DNA from: Pedobacter sp. MC2016-24
Lineage (GTDB): Bacteria > Bacteroidota > Bacteroidia > Sphingobacteriales > Sphingobacteriaceae
NCBI RefSeq assembly: GCF_015223055.1
Contig: NZ_JADFBX010000002.1
Coordinates: forward strand, 1-64,000
Reading direction: 5' to 3'
DNA length: 64,000 nt
Below are positions 51,501 through 61,163 of this stretch, piece after piece. Below the pieces are notes generated by a model. That model was not told the origin of the DNA. It saw only the letters and a list, made by a program, of their open reading frames with translations, and did no database searches. The stretch's first letter is position 1; each line of letters opens with the position of its first letter. Both the position numbers and the translations under genes were made by a program.

Positions 51501-52862
51501 ATGAATTATTCTACTTTAAAAAAGGGTCTAGCAGCCTCTTTCGTAGCATTAATAGGAGTAACTACTCTTGCTAATGCTCAGGATGCTTCGACTACATCTT
51601 CAGCCAAGGTATTTGGTGGAAGAGGCCAGTACAGAAGTTGGTCAATCGGTGTTAACGGTGGTGTTTTATCTCCATTTGTTGCTATCGGTGGTACTAACGA
51701 TTTCAAAAATGCTGATGTTAACTTAGGTTACGGCATTTCATTGAGAAAACAATTAGGTCATGCATTTGGCTTAGAAGGTAACATTTTCCGCGGTAAAATC
51801 TCTGGTACTAACAAAGATGCTGTTGGTGGTGTTCAAAATGGTGTTAAAGAATTCGAAACTGAAGTTGGTTATGCTGCTGACATCAGAGGTGTTGTAAATG
51901 TTGCAACTGTAGATTTCTTACGTCGTCAGAATTCAGTTAACTTCTTCGTAAGTGCTGGTTACGGTTTGATCGCTTTTGCGCCAAAAGTAACTAACGCTAA
52001 CGGTTCAGTTGTTGATTGGAAAGATAAAGCAACCGGTCCTGCAAATGACAAACATGATGCTAAAACTTATGTAAAAGAAGCTTATATCCCAGTTGGTGTA
52101 GGTGTTAAATTCAAAGTTTCTGAGCGTGTTTCATTTAACTTAGGTTATACCATGCACTTCTTAGATAACGATAATTTAGACGGAGTTTATGCAAATGGTG
52201 CATCTAACAAAGATAAATTCTCTTACGGATCTGCAGGTCTTGAGTTCTCATTAGGTTCTAAATCTAAACCGAACTTGGATTGGGTTAATCCTTTAGCTTT
52301 AATGTATGATGAATTGAAAGATCCTTCATTACGTCAAGAAGTTGATGCTTTGAAAAACCGTGTTGCTAACGTTGAAAAATCTGTTGAAGATTTGAAAAAA
52401 GATAGCGATGGTGATGGTGTAGCTGATCAGTTTGACAAATGCCCAGGAACTCCAGCTGGTACTGCTGTTGATGGTTCAGGATGTCCTCTACCTAAAGTAG
52501 AAGCTCAAGTAACTGCTCCAACTGCTGGTAACTTAACTGGTTTCGAAACTATTCAGTTCGAATTCAACTCTTCAGTTTTAAAAACTGATTCTTACCCTAC
52601 TTTAGATAAATTATCTTCAGTATTGCGTGAAAACGGTGGTAAAGTAACTGTTAAAGGTTACGCTTCAAGCGAAGGTACTACTGCATACAACCTGAAATTA
52701 TCTAAAGATAGAGCTAACTCTGTTAAAACTTATTTAGTTAACTCTGGCGTTAACGCTAGTCAAGTTGCAACTAAAGGTTTAGGCGAAGCTAATCCAATTG
52801 CTTCTAACGATACTGAAGAAGGTCGTATCCAAAACCGTCGTGTTGAATCTGCTAGAAACTAA
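51501..52862 (+). CDS. OmpA-family outer membrane protein with TSP3 repeat
   Basis: The 453-residue product starts with a signal peptide (LAASFVALIGVTTLANAQ, cleavage at about 26). A beta-barrel domain follows (about 35-260), then a short coiled linker (QEVDALKNRVANVEKSVEDLKK). Next is a calcium-binding TSP3-like repeat DSDGDGVADQFDKCPGTPAGT near 300 and a peptidoglycan-binding OmpA domain (about 345-453, VKGYASSEGT and GRIQNRRVE). I choose the ATG at 51501 because a longer frame from 51351 has no signal peptide at its start. Codon use is strongly biased, suggesting high expression. It links the outer membrane to peptidoglycan. Confidence 0.92.
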   Translation: MNYSTLKKGLAASFVALIGVTTLANAQDASTTSSAKVFGGRGQYRSWSIGVNGGVLSPFVAIGGTNDFKNADVNLGYGISLRKQLGHAFGLEGNIFRGKISGTNKDAVGGVQNGVKEFETEVGYAADIRGVVNVATVDFLRRQNSVNFFVSAGYGLIAFAPKVTNANGSVVDWKDKATGPANDKHDAKTYVKEAYIPVGVGVKFKVSERVSFNLGYTMHFLDNDNLDGVYANGASNKDKFSYGSAGLEFSLGSKSKPNLDWVNPLALMYDELKDPSLRQEVDALKNRVANVEKSVEDLKKDSDGDGVADQFDKCPGTPAGTAVDGSGCPLPKVEAQVTAPTAGNLTGFETIQFEFNSSVLKTDSYPTLDKLSSVLRENGGKVTVKGYASSEGTTAYNLKLSKDRANSVKTYLVNSGVNASQVATKGLGEANPIASNDTEEGRIQNRRVESARN

Positions 52863-52881
52863 TATTTTCTAAATAGATAAG

Positions 52882-52917
52882 AAAAGAGGGCTTCAATTTG
52901 AAGCCCTCTTTTTTTTA
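52882..52917 (+). terminator. Strong terminator of the OmpA-like gene
   Basis: AAAAGAGGGCTTCA pairs with TGAAGCCCTCTTTT and is followed by a run of T residues. Confidence 0.9.
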
Positions 52918-52921
52918 TTCA

Positions 52922-52929
52922 TAACTTTG
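52922..52929 (+). promoter_or_regulatory. Promoter -7 element of the 46-residue membrane protein gene
   Basis: TAACTTTG matches TAnnTTTG and ends 7 bases before the ATG at 52937. The transcript would be nearly leaderless. Confidence 0.55.
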
Positions 52930-52936
52930 CCAAACC

Positions 52937-53077
52937 ATGTATTTATTTAGAAAGAAAGATCCAAACCGCCCCAGTAATATCAACATTAAGATTATGCATG
53001 TCATCAATGCAATTGCAATTACCATGTTTGTTGCGGGTATTTTATGGAAGCTGGTGGATTGGTTCCTTTTAAAGTAA
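52937..53077 (+). CDS. Small membrane protein (possibly DUF6728)
   Basis: A 46-residue frame (ATG 52937, TAA 53075-53077) has a basic, proline-containing start (MYLFRKKDPNRPSNINIK), one hydrophobic helix (about 22-37, INAIAITMFVAGILW) and a short tail. The size, charge pattern and KKDPxxP motif are reminiscent of the Bacteroidota family DUF6728. It has its own promoter just upstream and lies between the ompA terminator and ridA. Short length makes the call less certain; function unknown. Confidence 0.6.
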   Translation: MYLFRKKDPNRPSNINIKIMHVINAIAITMFVAGILWKLVDWFLLK

Positions 53078-53113
53078 TTACACAAGATTAACCACTGCTG
53101 AATTATTATTTGT

Positions 53114-53494
53114 ATGAAACAAATCGTTAACACCAACAATGCACCGGCCCCAATCGGCCCTTATAGCCAGGCAGTAATTGCAAATGGCTTTTTGTTTTTA
53201 TCCGGACAGGTAGCCATTAACCCTGAAACGGGAGATTTAAATATTTCCTCCATACCTGAGGAAACACACCAGGTTATGCGAAATATTAAAGCCGTTCTGC
53301 TGGAAGCTTCCTATACTTTTGATGACGTCATCAAAACAACTATTTTTCTATCTGACATGGATTTGTTTGCTGCGGTAAATGAAGTTTATGGTTCTTATTT
53401 TGAAAAGGACTTTCCGGCCCGTGAAACCGTTGCCGTAAAGGGCCTGCCTAAAGGAGTCAATGTAGAAATTTCAATGACGGCTTTTAAAAAGTAA
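53114..53494 (+). CDS. ridA: RidA family enamine/imine deaminase
   Basis: RidA hydrolyses reactive 2-aminoacrylate and related imines released by PLP enzymes. The 126-residue product has NAPAPIGPYSQAVIANGFLFLSGQV at the N-terminus, FDDVIKTTIFLSDM near 74, and the catalytic arginine in FPARETVAVKGLPKG near 97. It is a homotrimer in the cytoplasm. It is followed after 3 bases by an EamA permease gene, so both may be cotranscribed. Confidence 0.95.
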   Translation: MKQIVNTNNAPAPIGPYSQAVIANGFLFLSGQVAINPETGDLNISSIPEETHQVMRNIKAVLLEASYTFDDVIKTTIFLSDMDLFAAVNEVYGSYFEKDFPARETVAVKGLPKGVNVEISMTAFKK

Positions 53495-53497
53495 GTT

Positions 53498-54409
53498 TTG
53501 CCGAAATCTAATCTGAAGTATTTTTTTGCCGGGATTTTGTCATTTGCAATCTGGGGTTTCTTTTCTATTCCGCTGAGAAACCTCCAGGCATTTCCATCCG
53601 AAGAAATTTTGTATTATCGCATTTTTACTTCAGTGGTATTTCTGTGGATTGCAATTCTTTTTTTCAGGAAAAAGGAACTTCGTAAAGATCTCGCTTATAT
53701 CAAGGGGCTTCATGTTAAGCAGAAGCGAGTCATATTATGGCAATTGCTGGCATCAACAGTATTGTTAACTTCCAATTGGTATACTTATATTTTTGCCGTT
53801 AATAATGTTAGTTTGCAGTCTGGTGCCTTTGCCTATATGGTATGTCCGTTGATCACAGCTTTTGGCGGATTTCTGATTTTGAAGGAACAACTGTCGCGCT
53901 TAAAATTAATTTCTCTGGGCATAGCGCTGGTTAGTATTGTTCTTTTAGCTACCGGCTCATTTGTCGAAGTTTTATGGTCTGTGATTATTGCTTCGTTGTA
54001 CGCTTTCTACCTCATTATCCAGCGTAAAATGCAGCACCTGGATAAGTTCAATGTGCTTGCCGTACAGATTGGTATCGCTATGCTGATTATGCTGCCTTTA
54101 TACCTCATTAAAGCGGGCCCGGTACCAGTAAGTATTTGGTTTTGGGGAAATATAGCCGTAATCGCTTTGTTTTTTACCATTATACCACTCTTTCTGAGTC
54201 TGTATTCCTTAATTGGTATTCCATCTTCAACGTTGGGCATCATCATCTACGTCAACCCCATGATCGCTTTTACGGTCGCTATTTTTTATTTTGGAGAACA
54301 TGTAGACGCACATAAGTTATTCGCCTATCTGTTGCTATTGGTGTCTGTAATCGTATTTAATTGGGGCATCATCAAAGATATCCTTATCTTTAAGACGAAA
54401 CCATCATGA
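53498..54409 (+). CDS. rarD: EamA/RarD family permease
   Basis: This 303-residue membrane protein has ten hydrophobic segments arranged as two EamA repeats. The RarD hallmarks are GFFSIPLRNLQAFPSEEILYYRIF near residue 20, TSNWYTYIFAVNN near 90, SGAFAYMVCPLITAFGG near 110 and PLFLSLYSLIGIPSSTLGIIIYVNPM near 230. Members are drug/metabolite exporters of unknown substrate. It starts with TTG at 53498, 3 bases after ridA, and has no nearer in-frame ATG. Confidence 0.88.
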   Translation: MPKSNLKYFFAGILSFAIWGFFSIPLRNLQAFPSEEILYYRIFTSVVFLWIAILFFRKKELRKDLAYIKGLHVKQKRVILWQLLASTVLLTSNWYTYIFAVNNVSLQSGAFAYMVCPLITAFGGFLILKEQLSRLKLISLGIALVSIVLLATGSFVEVLWSVIIASLYAFYLIIQRKMQHLDKFNVLAVQIGIAMLIMLPLYLIKAGPVPVSIWFWGNIAVIALFFTIIPLFLSLYSLIGIPSSTLGIIIYVNPMIAFTVAIFYFGEHVDAHKLFAYLLLLVSVIVFNWGIIKDILIFKTKPS

Positions 54410-54491
54410 GCCAAATCTACAGGCGTTAATTATAGCGCCGTGAATGGCATGAATTGAATGGACAATATATTGATACAAAATATTTAAAGCT

Positions 54492-56597
54492 TTGTTTGCT
54501 TCCACTTTAGATACAACAATAGAATTCCTTAAAGGCGTAGGACCTAAACGTGCAGAGCTTTTACAGAAAGAACTGGGTATATATACCTACGATCACTTGC
54601 TGAATTATTATCCTTTCCGATATATTGACAGGACCCGTTTCTATAAAATTAATGAACTCCATGCTGAATTGCCCTTTGTGCAGGTCCTGGGGCGGATTAC
54701 CAGTAAAGAGCAGATTGGTGAAAAGCATAAAAAGCGAATTGTTGCCCGTTTAACAGATGAGACAGGTACCATTGAGCTGGTTTGGTTTCAGAGCCTCAAG
54801 TGGGTGGATGAACATATTATGCGTGGTAAAGTTTACATCGTTTTTGGTAAGCCCAATGCCTTTAACGGATCCTTTTCTATATCGCATCCAGATATGGGAA
54901 CTTATCCAAGACCAGCTACTGTGACGGGTAACCTCAGGTTACAACCAGTATACAATTCCACGGAGAAGTTAAAGAAGTTTTTCCTCGATAGCAAAGGGAT
55001 TCAAAAGCTTCAGGCACTACTGATCGAACAGCATCTTTCTGAGGTAAGGGAGAATATTCCTCCTTACATCCTTGATAAATACCAGCTGGTCTCCAAGAAA
55101 GAGGCCTTACTTAATATCCACTTTCCGAAAGATATCCATACGCTTAAAGCTGCTGAACGCAGGTTGAAATTCGAGGAGCTTTTTTTTATTCAGTTGCAAA
55201 TGTTGCACAGCAAACAGTTAAGGGAGCTGAAATTCAAAGGGCATCAGTTTGAGCGGGTAGGTGAGCGGCTCAATACATTTTATAGAGAAATTCTTCCTTT
55301 TGAATTGACTGGTGCTCAAAAAAGAGTTGTAAAGGAAATCCGATTGGATACTCAACGTGGGATACAAATGAACAGATTGGTGCAGGGGGATGTTGGTAGT
55401 GGTAAAACGGCAGTCGCATTGATGAGCATGCTACTGGCTAATGATAACGGTTATCAAGCCTGTATGATGGCTCCAACTGAGATTCTGGCCCGCCAGCACT
55501 ACGAATCAATTACCTCACTTTTAAATGGTAATCTGGTAAATGTTGGTATTCTTACCGGAAGTAGTACAAAAAAGCAAAGAACCATTCTACATCAGGCATT
55601 AGAGGCAGGTGAAATCGATATTTTGGTTGGAACACACGCGCTCATTGAGGACAAAGTGATTTTTAAGAACCTTGGCCTGGTCGTAATTGATGAGCAACAT
55701 CGTTTTGGTGTGGAACAGCGCGCTAAACTGTGGCGTAAAAATAGTATACCGCCACATATCCTGGTGATGACGGCGACACCGATTCCCCGTACATTGGCTA
55801 TGACCTTATATGGTGATCTGGACGTTTCAGTCATTGACGAACTTCCAGTTGGCCGTAAGCCTATTGAAACGAAACATTTATTTGAAGGGCAACGTTTGAG
55901 GATGTTCGGTTTTATGAAACAGGAGATTGCGAAAGGCAGGCAGGTATATGTGGTTTATCCCCTGATCAAAGAAAGTGAGAAACTTGATTTGTTACATTTA
56001 GAGGCCGGTGTGGAACAGATGAGTTATCAGTTTCCCAGACCCGATTACCAGATCAGCATCGTTCATGGAAAGATGAGTAATGCGGACAAGCAATATGAGA
56101 TGGAACAATTTATTGCCGGTAAAACCCAGATTATGGTTGCAACCACAGTGATAGAAGTCGGGGTAAATGTCCCTAATGCGTCTGTTATGGTTATTGAGAA
56201 TGCAGAGCGATTTGGTCTTTCTCAACTGCATCAGTTACGTGGCCGGGTAGGCAGAGGGGCTGAACAGTCCTTTTGTATCCTGATGTCGGGGGATAAGTTG
56301 AGTAAAGAAGGCCGGCTGCGTCTGGAAACTATGGTTAAAACAAATAATGGATTTGAGATCTCGGAAATTGATTTGCAGCTGCGGGGGCCGGGAGATCTTA
56401 CCGGGACACAGCAAAGTGGAGTGATGGAATTGAAAGTCGCCGATCTGGCCAAAGACCAATTGATTTTACAAGAAGCAAGGAATACGGTAATAGATATTCT
56501 TGCAGCAGATCCACACGTAGACCGGCCCGAAAATAGCCTCCTGAAAACTTATCTTTCCAGGAGAAATACGGGAATTGCTTTCGATAAAATTTCCTGA
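54492..56597 (+). CDS. recG: ATP-dependent DNA helicase RecG
   Basis: RecG remodels stalled replication forks and D-loops. The 701-residue product has an N-terminal wedge (OB) domain to about 150 (LGRITSKEQIG), Walker A GDVGSGKTAVAL near 300 and the Walker B VVIDEQHRFGVEQR near 400 (DEQH-type). It also has VMTATPIPRTLAMTLYGDLD near 427, and the C-terminal helicase motifs with LRGRVGRG and the RGPGD segment near 630. It starts with TTG at 54492. It abuts the serine hydrolase gene by stop codons, with no gap. Confidence 0.96.
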   Translation: MFASTLDTTIEFLKGVGPKRAELLQKELGIYTYDHLLNYYPFRYIDRTRFYKINELHAELPFVQVLGRITSKEQIGEKHKKRIVARLTDETGTIELVWFQSLKWVDEHIMRGKVYIVFGKPNAFNGSFSISHPDMGTYPRPATVTGNLRLQPVYNSTEKLKKFFLDSKGIQKLQALLIEQHLSEVRENIPPYILDKYQLVSKKEALLNIHFPKDIHTLKAAERRLKFEELFFIQLQMLHSKQLRELKFKGHQFERVGERLNTFYREILPFELTGAQKRVVKEIRLDTQRGIQMNRLVQGDVGSGKTAVALMSMLLANDNGYQACMMAPTEILARQHYESITSLLNGNLVNVGILTGSSTKKQRTILHQALEAGEIDILVGTHALIEDKVIFKNLGLVVIDEQHRFGVEQRAKLWRKNSIPPHILVMTATPIPRTLAMTLYGDLDVSVIDELPVGRKPIETKHLFEGQRLRMFGFMKQEIAKGRQVYVVYPLIKESEKLDLLHLEAGVEQMSYQFPRPDYQISIVHGKMSNADKQYEMEQFIAGKTQIMVATTVIEVGVNVPNASVMVIENAERFGLSQLHQLRGRVGRGAEQSFCILMSGDKLSKEGRLRLETMVKTNNGFEISEIDLQLRGPGDLTGTQQSGVMELKVADLAKDQLILQEARNTVIDILAADPHVDRPENSLLKTYLSRRNTGIAFDKIS

Positions 56598-57830
56598 TTA
56601 ATCCTCGTCACTTCCAGGAAGCGATCCTGAGCCTGAATATGCTCCTTTACGTATGATTGGCATGTTCAAGTGTCTGTATAGCTCATCCAGGTGCATCAGA
56701 CTCCCATTCGTTAAATTACCTAAAAATATAACCACAATGTCTTGTTGGAAATCACGTACGTAAATGTGTCTGAATCCATGCCACCAGCCGGTATGGTATA
56801 CCACTTTACGTCCTTTATCGCCATCAAACATCCTCCAGCCATAACCGTAGTTGAAATGACCATTAATGGCTTTGTTCCGGCCTTTGTAGGCAGAGTCTAA
56901 ACTTTTTTGGGTCAGCAATCTGCCGTTCTTTAAATATTTATCATAAAGCACTAAATCATGTAAAGTACTATAAATACCTTTATCGCCCACTGGCCCATCT
57001 AAAAAGTTCTGTGCAACAGAATAGCGCCAGGTACGGTCGTGGCCAACAACGTCAACAGGGATTTTCTCGTATTCTGTAGTAGAGTAAACATGGGTATGTT
57101 TTAATCCTGCCGGTTTAAAAACATGTTCCATCATATATTGAGAAAAACGTTGTCCTGTAACTTTTTCAATAATTGCACCCAAGACCATAAAATTGGAATT
57201 GTTGTAATGAAAAAGACGGTTTGGTTTGGTATACGGGTTGGGTTTCTTATCTGCAATAACCTGCATCACTTCCTGATTGGATACGCCTTTTTTCATGTTG
57301 CGTTTTTCTTTGCGCCAGATGTCGTCAATGAAATATACGTAATTCATCATTCCACTACGGTGGGATAATAATAATTCTACGGTAATACCGTCATAGGGGA
57401 AATTTGGATAGAACTTTTTGACGTCATCGGTGAGTTTTAGTTTTCCCGCTTCAACCAATTGCATAACTGCGGTACCGGTAAAAGTTTTGGTGATGGAGGC
57501 CAGTTCAAATTCTGAGTTTATTTTTAGACTGTCACGGTGCAGGTAATCAGCCCATCCAATTGCTTTTTCATAAATGATTTTACCCTTTTTGGCAACCAGC
57601 ATATTTCCATTAAAACCATATTTTTTATGCAGATTTTGAACAAAACCGGCAATCCACTGATCTCCTTTGGCAGGGTTGTAAACCAGCAGCAAGCTATCCG
57701 CTTTATCGTCTTCAGGGATTCGTACTTTTTTATTTGCCTCTGCCTTTTTGGCTTTTTCGGCTGGACTTGAGCAAGATGACAGGGATAGAATGGCTAATGA
57801 TAAGGCTATAGTTAGTTGACGAAACTTCAT
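56598..57830 (-). CDS. Serine hydrolase, beta-lactamase/class C penicillin-binding-like lipoprotein
   Basis: The product (410 residues from the ATG at 57830) has a lipoprotein signal peptide ending LSLSSCSS and a lysine-rich start. The catalytic serine lies in ELASITKTFTG near residue 115 (S-x-x-K), YNN near 205 (Y-x-N) and HTG near 345 in place of K-T-G, the class-C pattern shared by DD-peptidases, esterases and beta-lactamases. Substrate and true beta-lactamase activity are not shown. An upstream TTG at 57836 would add two residues. It faces fumC divergently. Confidence 0.85.
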   Translation of the reverse strand: MKFRQLTIALSLAILSLSSCSSPAEKAKKAEANKKVRIPEDDKADSLLLVYNPAKGDQWIAGFVQNLHKKYGFNGNMLVAKKGKIIYEKAIGWADYLHRDSLKINSEFELASITKTFTGTAVMQLVEAGKLKLTDDVKKFYPNFPYDGITVELLLSHRSGMMNYVYFIDDIWRKEKRNMKKGVSNQEVMQVIADKKPNPYTKPNRLFHYNNSNFMVLGAIIEKVTGQRFSQYMMEHVFKPAGLKHTHVYSTTEYEKIPVDVVGHDRTWRYSVAQNFLDGPVGDKGIYSTLHDLVLYDKYLKNGRLLTQKSLDSAYKGRNKAINGHFNYGYGWRMFDGDKGRKVVYHTGWWHGFRHIYVRDFQQDIVVIFLGNLTNGSLMHLDELYRHLNMPIIRKGAYSGSGSLPGSDED

Positions 57831-57962
57831 GAACAATGCAATACGGGTTAAAAAGTCGAAAAATAAGGAATTTTACCCCTTTAAACGCAAAAGAGTTATA
57901 AACATTGTAAGCTTTGTACTTGATTAATTACATAAATCCAATTCATTGAGGGACAAAAACCT

Positions 57963-57970
57963 TAAATTTG
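57963..57970 (+). promoter_or_regulatory. Promoter -7 element of fumC
   Basis: TAAATTTG matches TAnnTTTG, 22 bases before the fumC ATG. Confidence 0.55.
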
Positions 57971-57992
57971 CAACAACAAAAAATAGAACACT

Positions 57993-59390
57993 ATGAATTT
58001 TAGAACCGAACACGATACGATGGGTGAAGTGCAGGTGCCTGCTGATAAATATTGGGGTGCTCAAACTGAACGTTCAAGGAATAACTTTAAAATTGGTCCG
58101 GAGGCTTCTATGCCAAAAGAGATCATTCATGCTTTTGGATATCTGAAAAAAGCGGCTGCATTGGCTAATACTGAGCTTGGTGTTTTGACGCAAGATAAAG
58201 CCGATTTAATTACGAAAGCTTGTGATGAAGTCATTGCGGGAAGTCTGGATGATCAGTTTCCCCTGGTAATCTGGCAAACAGGTTCAGGTACGCAGAGTAA
58301 CATGAATGCCAATGAGGTTATTGCTTATCGTGCACATGTTTTAAATGGTGGTGCATTGGGTGACGAAAAGAAAGTGCTGCATCCAAATGATGACGTTAAT
58401 AAGTCTCAATCTTCAAATGATACATATCCTACTGCAATGCATATTGCAGCTTACAAGCAAGCGGTAGAAGTTACACTTCCGGGATTAGAAAAATTACATC
58501 GGACCCTGGTGTCAAAATCTGAAGAATTTACAAATATTGTTAAAACAGGACGTACCCATTTTATGGATGCTACGCCATTGACACTTGGACAAGAGTTCTC
58601 TGGTTATGCGCAGCAGGTAGCTAATGGAATCAGGGCGGTTAAAAATGCTTTGGTCATGATTAGTGAGCTGGCTTTGGGCGGAACTGCGGTAGGTACTGGC
58701 CTGAATACACCGAAGGGTTATGATGTACTGGTAGCAAAAAAAATAGCAGAGCTTACAGGCTTGCCTTTTGTAACGGCGCCGAATAAGTTTGAAGCCCTGG
58801 CAGCTCATGATGCCATGGTAGAACTTTCGGGTGCGTACAAACGCATCGCTGTTTCTTTGATGAAAGTTGCTAATGATGTAAGGATGTTAAGCTCTGGTCC
58901 ACGTTCTGGTATTGGTGAGATTATCATTCCTGACAACGAGCCCGGATCGTCTATTATGCCTGGAAAAGTTAATCCTACGCAGCCGGAAGCATTGACTATG
59001 GTTTGTGCGCAGGTCATTGGAAATGATGTTGCCGTAAGTATCGGTGGTGCTACAGGTCATTTTGAACTGAATGTATTTAAGCCGGTAATTGCCGCTAATG
59101 TGCTGCAGTCGGGTCGCTTGATCGGTGATGCCTGTGTATCATTTAATGATCATTGTGCTGAGGGGATTTTGCCAAATCTTCCGGAGATCAAGAAACACCT
59201 TGAGAATTCATTGATGTTGGTTACAGCATTGAATCCACATGTTGGTTACGAGAATGCAGCTAAGATCGCTAAAAAAGCACATAAAGAAAATAAGACATTG
59301 AAAGAAGCCGCTGTTGAGCTTGGTCTGTTGACTGCTGAACAGTTTGAGCAATGGGTTCGTCCTGAAGACATGGTTGGTAGTTTAAAATAA
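57993..59390 (+). CDS. fumC: Class II fumarate hydratase
   Basis: FumC interconverts fumarate and malate in the TCA cycle without an iron-sulphur cluster. The 465-residue product has [21 protein letters not shown] at the N-terminus, [13 protein letters not shown] near 101, [12 protein letters not shown] near 180 and the signature [15 protein letters not shown] near 318. Length and motifs match the iron-independent enzyme. The following lipoprotein gene starts 15 bases after its stop, so they may be cotranscribed. Confidence 0.97.
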   Translation: MNFRTEHDTMGEVQVPADKYWGAQTERSRNNFKIGPEASMPKEIIHAFGYLKKAAALANTELGVLTQDKADLITKACDEVIAGSLDDQFPLVIWQTGSGTQSNMNANEVIAYRAHVLNGGALGDEKKVLHPNDDVNKSQSSNDTYPTAMHIAAYKQAVEVTLPGLEKLHRTLVSKSEEFTNIVKTGRTHFMDATPLTLGQEFSGYAQQVANGIRAVKNALVMISELALGGTAVGTGLNTPKGYDVLVAKKIAELTGLPFVTAPNKFEALAAHDAMVELSGAYKRIAVSLMKVANDVRMLSSGPRSGIGEIIIPDNEPGSSIMPGKVNPTQPEALTMVCAQVIGNDVAVSIGGATGHFELNVFKPVIAANVLQSGRLIGDACVSFNDHCAEGILPNLPEIKKHLENSLMLVTALNPHVGYENAAKIAKKAHKENKTLKEAAVELGLLTAEQFEQWVRPEDMVGSLK

Positions 59391-59405
59391 CCATAGACGA
59401 AGAAT

Positions 59406-59900
59406 ATGTGGAAACTGATGTTTTTCCTGTTTGTGATCTTCTGTATGTCATCGGCGTGCAGAAGATTACCTAACGTTCAGGGAAAAGGTGAAGCTTTTTT
59501 ACAAGGAGTCTGGAATCAGGACAGTGTTCCCAATGCAGCTAAGCTATTAAATTACACCCAACATCGGTTTAAATTTACCTGCGATTCTTTCTATGTTGAT
59601 TTAACAACACATTCCAAAGTAAATTACTATTCGGACTCCTGCTTCAATGGCGGGGTTTGGAAAGAATATGCAAAAGGAGTTTATCAGGTGAGGGGGGATA
59701 CGCTGTTTTTAGAAGGTACTTATACCAAAAGCAATTACAAACAAAAGGTGTCCGGATGTTATCAGATTGGACGTTATGTAAAGAGCTTTTATGTAAAATC
59801 TGTTGAGCCGGAGCAGATCTCGCTGGAAAGCACCAATAATCACAGAACCTGCGACCTTGTTTTAAAAGAGAAAATTACCTGCGTTCCAAAAGAATTATAG
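59406..59900 (+). CDS. Hypothetical lipoprotein
   Basis: This 164-residue protein has a lipoprotein signal peptide (MWKLMFFLFVIFCMSSACRR, Cys at about 18), five further cysteines and a beta-rich mature part (GVWNQDSVPNAAKL, GVYQVRGDTLFLEGTYTKSNY). I do not recognise a named domain; a lipocalin-like small barrel is possible. It follows fumC by 15 bases and precedes the nuclease gene by 12, hinting at one transcript. The function is unknown. Confidence 0.6.
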   Translation: MWKLMFFLFVIFCMSSACRRLPNVQGKGEAFLQGVWNQDSVPNAAKLLNYTQHRFKFTCDSFYVDLTTHSKVNYYSDSCFNGGVWKEYAKGVYQVRGDTLFLEGTYTKSNYKQKVSGCYQIGRYVKSFYVKSVEPEQISLESTNNHRTCDLVLKEKITCVPKEL

Positions 59901-59912
59901 ATTAGAGAAGAA

Positions 59913-60713
59913 ATGATGAATCGGATAAAAATATTAAAGGCTGCACTGGCACTTGCTGTTGTAGCTTACCTGCCATTAAATGCAAATGCATGGGGCATGC
60001 TTGGACACCGCATTGTGGGGCAGGTTGCAGAAAGTCACCTGAGTTCCAGAGCGCTTAAAGGAGTTAAAAGCGTTTTGGGATATGAGAGTTTGGCTATGGC
60101 CAGTAACTGGGGCGACTTTATAAAGTCGGATCCGGCTTACGATTATCTTTATACCTGGCATTTTGTAAATCTTCCTGGGGGCCTGGATAAACAAGGCATC
60201 TTTGATTTGTTGGACCAGGAGCAAGCACCAAATGTGTACAACAAGATTCCTGAAATGATTAAGATATTAAAGGATAAACAAAGTACCTCTGATCAGAAAG
60301 TACAGGCTATGCGACTGTTGGTGCATATGGTAGGCGATTTGAATCAGCCGATGCATACAGCAAGAAAAGAAGATTTAGGTGGAAATAAGGTAACTGTTAC
60401 CTGGTTTGGGGAAAAATCTAACCTGCATCGCGTATGGGATGAGGCCTTGATCGATTATCAGCAATTGAGTTACACCGAATATGCCAGGGCAATTGATCAT
60501 CCTTCTGCTGATCAGCTCTCCGCCTGGAAAAATAGCACACTAAAAGATTTCGTTTATGGTTCTTATCTGGCTTGCAATAAAATTTATGCAGAAACCAAAC
60601 CCGATGATCGTTTGAGTTATAAATATAATTTTCAGTTTGTTGGTTTGCTTAACGAACAATTGTTAAAAGGCGGCATTTGCCTGGCAAATATTTTGAATGA
60701 TATTTATAAATAG
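59913..60713 (+). CDS. S1/P1 nuclease
   Basis: This 266-residue protein has a signal peptide ending NANA and the mature N-terminal tryptophan whose backbone binds zinc (WGMLGHR). Further zinc ligands lie in NWGDFIK near residue 70, TWHFVNLP near 84, VHMVGDLNQPMHTARK near 138 with its HxxxD pattern, and NLHRVWDEALI near 170. These enzymes cut single-stranded DNA and RNA outside the cytoplasm. It is exported to the periplasm or medium. It lies between a lipoprotein and a phosphatase gene. Confidence 0.93.
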   Translation: MMNRIKILKAALALAVVAYLPLNANAWGMLGHRIVGQVAESHLSSRALKGVKSVLGYESLAMASNWGDFIKSDPAYDYLYTWHFVNLPGGLDKQGIFDLLDQEQAPNVYNKIPEMIKILKDKQSTSDQKVQAMRLLVHMVGDLNQPMHTARKEDLGGNKVTVTWFGEKSNLHRVWDEALIDYQQLSYTEYARAIDHPSADQLSAWKNSTLKDFVYGSYLACNKIYAETKPDDRLSYKYNFQFVGLLNEQLLKGGICLANILNDIYK

Positions 60714-60715
60714 GT

Positions 60716-61162
60716 ATGAAGATTTTGATGGTTTGCCTGGGTAACATTTGCCGTTCTCCGCTTGCTGAAGGTATCATGCGCCATCTGGTTGAAGAAAAAC
60801 AACTGGGATGGGAGATCGCTTCAGCAGGAACTGGCGATTGGCATGTTAATGAGCCTGCTGACAAAAGAAGTATTGCAGTGGCCAAAAACTTTGGCTATGA
60901 CATTTCTAAACAACGGGCCAGCCATTTTAATAAGCAAATGTTTGATGATTTTGATCATATTTTAGTAATGGATCAAAATAACTTAAGAGATGTTTTAAAG
61001 CTTGCCGGTCAGGAAGGGCAACGTCGAAAAGTTAAACTTTTCTTGGCCGAAGATGCAGAAGTTACCGATCCTTATTTTGACAGTGCGTTGTTTGAGCCTG
61101 TATTTTTACAGATTGAAGAACGCTGTAAACAACTTATAGCAGAATTTCTAGACCAGGACTAA
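60716..61162 (+). CDS. Low-molecular-weight protein tyrosine phosphatase
   Basis: This 148-residue protein carries the catalytic P-loop CLGNICRS at residues 7-14, with the nucleophile Cys7 and Arg13, and the general-acid aspartate in VTDPYFD near 120. LMW-PTPs dephosphorylate tyrosine kinases of exopolysaccharide assembly or other proteins. Its stop is 1 base before the next ATG, so it is translationally coupled to the DUF1543 gene, and it starts 2 bases after the nuclease gene. No cognate BY-kinase is in the window. Confidence 0.93.
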   Translation: MKILMVCLGNICRSPLAEGIMRHLVEEKQLGWEIASAGTGDWHVNEPADKRSIAVAKNFGYDISKQRASHFNKQMFDDFDHILVMDQNNLRDVLKLAGQEGQRRKVKLFLAEDAEVTDPYFDSALFEPVFLQIEERCKQLIAEFLDQD

Positions 61163-61163
61163 T

